Below, one piece after another: positions 62,126-64,000 of a stretch of DNA of 64,000 nucleotides. The notes under the pieces were generated by a model. The model had not been told where the DNA came from. It did not search any database and saw only the letters and a program-made list of their open reading frames with translations. Origin of the DNA: Gordonia sediminis (GTDB taxonomy: Bacteria > Actinomycetota > Actinomycetes > Mycobacteriales > Mycobacteriaceae); NCBI GenBank assembly GCA_004193205.1, contig RZUM01000011.1:62001-126000 (forward strand), read 5' to 3'. The translations under genes and the position numbers were made by a program. Each line of letters opens with the position of its first letter. Within the stretch, counting starts at the first letter, position 1.

Positions 62126-63346
62126 TCAGCTCCGCAAGGACTGTGCCAACTGGTCGTCATACTTCGTGACCAACTCGTCCGATACCGGGCAAAACGGCTT
62201 GGCTCCGGCGTCGGTCAGCGCATACTTTCCATTCTCGATCTTCCACAGGAAGCTGCAGGTGACGTGTGTCGTCTCGCCTTCGGTGTACGTCACCGGCGCG
62301 ATGAGACCATCGAGCGTCTCGTCCTTCGCCGTGTAGAGACCCTTCTTGATGTCCTCGGACGACGTTCCGCCACCGTGCTCGACCCCGTATTCGAGCATCT
62401 TGCCGAGGGCCCAGCCGACCGTGCCACCCGAGGAGTCGTCGGCTGAATCCGGTAGTGACGGAAGGTATTTCTTCAACGCCTCGCGGTACGTCGCGACACC
62501 GGGCACAGAGGTGTCGAAGAACGGCGCAACGATGTCCTGGGCCACACTGCCGTTGTACGCCGGGTCCGCCAGCCACGACCGCGGAGTCTGGCCGCCGTAG
62601 AGCACTTGCGGGAGCTTCACGCCCTGCTGGTAGCACTGATCGGTGACCTTCTGCGCGATCGGCGTCGACAGGGAGAGGAGGTACGACTCGGCACCGCTGC
62701 TCTTCAGGCCTTGGCAGAATGCCGTGTAGTCGGGTTGCGAGGAGGACAGTTTGGTGGATTGGACCACCGAGACACCGACCTCCTTGCCCAGCGTCTCCGT
62801 GAGAGTTGCGTACTGAGCGGCAATCGGCACCTCGGCCGCATACCCGACCGCGGCCTCAGGTCCGAACTCCTTGGCCGCACTGACCACCGAAAACAGCTGC
62901 GCGTTACTCGAATTGATGATCGGGAACACATTGGTCGAGATCAGCGGGGCGACCGAGGACGCGCCGATCACCGGGATCTTCGCCTGCTCGGCAAGCGAGA
63001 CCCACTGAATGTCGCTGGTGTCGAGGTCGAGAATGACATCCGCGCCGTTTGCGATGACTTCCTTCGCCGCGTTGATATTGGTGCCGGTGGGTCCCGCGGT
63101 GTCTTTTGCGGTCAGTTCGACCTGATGCCCGTCGAGGCCACCGCGCGCATTGACATCCTTTGCCCATGCCTCCACCACCGCCTTCGTCGTGGGGCCTGTC
63201 GACCCTGCCGCGCCGGAAAGGCTACCCAGGAAGGCCACCTTCACCGTATCGCCGCTGCCCGACCCGCTATCGCCACCGGAACAACCGGCGAGTGCCAGTG
63301 CCGCGGCCGCCCCCACGGCGAGCATCGACAGTGAACTCTTTCGCAT
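62126..63346 (-). CDS. branched-chain amino acid-type ABC transporter substrate-binding lipoprotein
   Basis: A 406-residue type I periplasmic-binding-fold lipoprotein. The signal peptide ends in LAGC with Cys22, and a Gly/Ser linker follows. The mature part begins TVKVAFLGSLSG, with GGLDGHQVELTAKDTAGPTGTN (pattern shared with its paralogue) and KVTDQCYQQGVKLPQVLYGG further on. ATG 63346 has AGGAGA 6 bases upstream. It has the same length and Cys position as the orphan protein at 13858-15078. It lies 97 bases upstream of the LivHMG fusion gene and supplies its substrate. An operator lies about 170 bases upstream. Confidence 0.9.
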   Translation of the reverse strand: MRKSSLSMLAVGAAAALALAGCSGGDSGSGSGDTVKVAFLGSLSGAAGSTGPTTKAVVEAWAKDVNARGGLDGHQVELTAKDTAGPTGTNINAAKEVIANGADVILDLDTSDIQWVSLAEQAKIPVIGASSVAPLISTNVFPIINSSNAQLFSVVSAAKEFGPEAAVGYAAEVPIAAQYATLTETLGKEVGVSVVQSTKLSSSQPDYTAFCQGLKSSGAESYLLSLSTPIAQKVTDQCYQQGVKLPQVLYGGQTPRSWLADPAYNGSVAQDIVAPFFDTSVPGVATYREALKKYLPSLPDSADDSSGGTVGWALGKMLEYGVEHGGGTSSEDIKKGLYTAKDETLDGLIAPVTYTEGETTHVTCSFLWKIENGKYALTDAGAKPFCPVSDELVTKYDDQLAQSLRS

Positions 63347-63512
63347 GACTTCTCCTGTTTTCTTTGAGATTCGCCTGACTACGGCCGAGTTGCCGCGCTG
63401 GAACGCGCGCGTGCGCGGGGTTCCGGAGCGATCACCTGGAGGCGCATCAACCGGGTCCTTAGTGGCGTACGCCACATCGGATGACCAACCGTAAGATGCG
63501 ACACGATCTTTG

Positions 63513-63526
63513 TCAACAGCTGTCTA
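63513..63526. promoter_or_regulatory. operator TCAAC-AGCT-GTCTA
   Basis: Eight of ten arm positions match the series, with a complete right half. A weaker second copy (TTGAT-AGTC-GTCTG, 63532-63545) follows. Both lie about 170-200 bases upstream of the binding-protein start that heads the transporter operon. Confidence 0.4.
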
Positions 63527-63592
63527 GCTAATTGATAGTCGTCTGAATGCGAGCCGGCAGTGCAGGTAATCGTCCAGGCGGAGGACCGTGCA

Positions 63593-63635
63593 CGACTACC
63601 CCGGTATCGGACTGAGTTCGATACCGGGGTAGTCG
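63593..63635 (-). terminator. hairpin terminator after partial amidohydrolase
   Basis: Perfect 17-bp arms (CGACTACCCCGGTATCG at 63593-63609 and its complement at 63619-63635) around a 9-base loop, 28 bases beyond the stop codon at 63663. Confidence 0.8.
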
Positions 63636-63662
63636 AGCGCGGATTCGTGCTTCAGTGAATGG

Positions 63663-64000
63663 TCACGGCCATCTGAGCCACGCGCACAGGGCGTCGCCCA
63701 TCACCAGTTCCCGCGACCGCTCGTCGGCGAACGGGAGCTTCTCGAACACGTCACGCAGTTCGGCCGGAGTGAAGGCGCGGTGATTCATGAAGTCGCTCGA
63801 CCAGAAGCAGCGTTGTGCCCCAAAGGTGTTGACCACCCGCATCATCTGCGTCTCGAACACCTCGCTGCGATAGGGCTCATCGAACTGCCAGTCCCACATC
63901 CTGAGCTTGACACCGACGTTCGGGTGCCGCGCCAGTTCCAGCACCGGGTCGATCGAACGCCCGAAGTCCGCAACATCGTCGGGCTGCATGCTGAAGGTGT
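63663..64000 (-). CDS. amidohydrolase 2 family protein, partial (5' end outside the window)
   Basis: The C-terminal 112 or so residues of a minus-strand amidohydrolase-2 (ACMSD-like) protein. It includes HPNVGVKLRMWDW, which carries the barrel strand, and FGAQRCFWSSDFMNHR, with the late catalytic-Asp position. The frame is open through the window edge without a start, so the Met at 63989 is internal. It resembles the C-terminal part of 23088-23990 in architecture (NVYVKLSGAP and IMWGSDISR there). Its promoter and N-terminal metal-binding motif lie beyond the window. Confidence 0.75.
   Translation of the reverse strand, partial: TFSMQPDDVADFGRSIDPVLELARHPNVGVKLRMWDWQFDEPYRSEVFETQMMRVVNTFGAQRCFWSSDFMNHRAFTPAELRDVFEKLPFADERSRELVMGDALCAWLRWP

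Larger units (their letters stand above)
63347..63662. other. 316-bp intergenic region with operator and terminator
   Basis: Between the binding-protein start and the stop of the next minus-strand gene. No gene is seen. It contains the operator-like site at 63513-63526 and the hairpin at 63593-63635. Confidence 0.6.

Overview
The window looks like chromosome from a high-G+C, mycolic-acid-containing actinobacterium (Mycobacteriales; Gordonia- or Rhodococcus-like). The reasons are two secreted MspA-type mycomembrane porins, a CarD-family RNA-polymerase-binding protein, many FadD, MaoC, short-chain dehydrogenase (SDR) and luciferase-like genes, GTG and TTG starts, and strong codon-position G+C bias. 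The genus is an inference. I found no rRNA, tRNA, prophage or CRISPR.

Left part (1-10.5 kb), housekeeping-like. A FadR/GntR regulator and an unrecognised protein built of two tandem repeats lie near ilvC. ilvC is divergent from an L-lactate permease, 3-hydroxybutyryl-CoA dehydrogenase and histidine-phosphatase operon, and the shared promoter region is full of inverted repeats. After a small winged-helix protein comes cobN, the cobaltochelatase large subunit. It is preceded by a long leader with the conserved core of a cobalamin riboswitch.

Junction (10.7-13.0 kb). An IS3-family element with a GGGAAAA frameshift site separates a C-terminal gene fragment from a carboxymuconolactone-decarboxylase-like gene that appears cut at its 3' end. 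No target duplication is visible, so an IS-mediated deletion is plausible.

Main part (13.6-64 kb), one large catabolic region in about a dozen operons. It holds a cytochrome P450 with its 3Fe-4S ferredoxin, five SDRs, three crotonase-fold proteins resembling 6-oxocamphor hydrolase (retro-Claisen cleavage of cyclic beta-diketones), three luciferase-like oxidoreductases and a flavin reductase. It also holds three alpha/beta hydrolases, an amidase, two amidohydrolases, three acyl-CoA ligases, two MaoC-type double-hotdog proteins, an acyl-CoA dehydrogenase, two enoyl-CoA hydratases, an aldehyde dehydrogenase, a 2-hydroxyacid dehydrogenase and a PhyH dioxygenase. Uptake and export are served by two MspA porins, a Liv-type ABC transporter whose LivH, LivM and LivG parts are fused, two paralogous binding lipoproteins and an MFS transporter. 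Regulators are one TetR protein and a diverged CarD.

The most interesting points are two. A 14-bp palindrome of the form TAGAC-N4-GTCTA (or TAGAT-N4-ATCTA) recurs just upstream of nearly every operon from 13.6 to 63.5 kb, as expected of a single regulon, and the TetR protein at 26.2-26.8 kb is the best local candidate for its repressor. The enzyme set matches the logic of camphor breakdown by P450 hydroxylation, SDR oxidation to a beta-diketone, and hydrolytic ring opening followed by CoA activation. I therefore infer a pathway for an alicyclic or terpenoid-like substrate whose identity cannot be read from the sequence.
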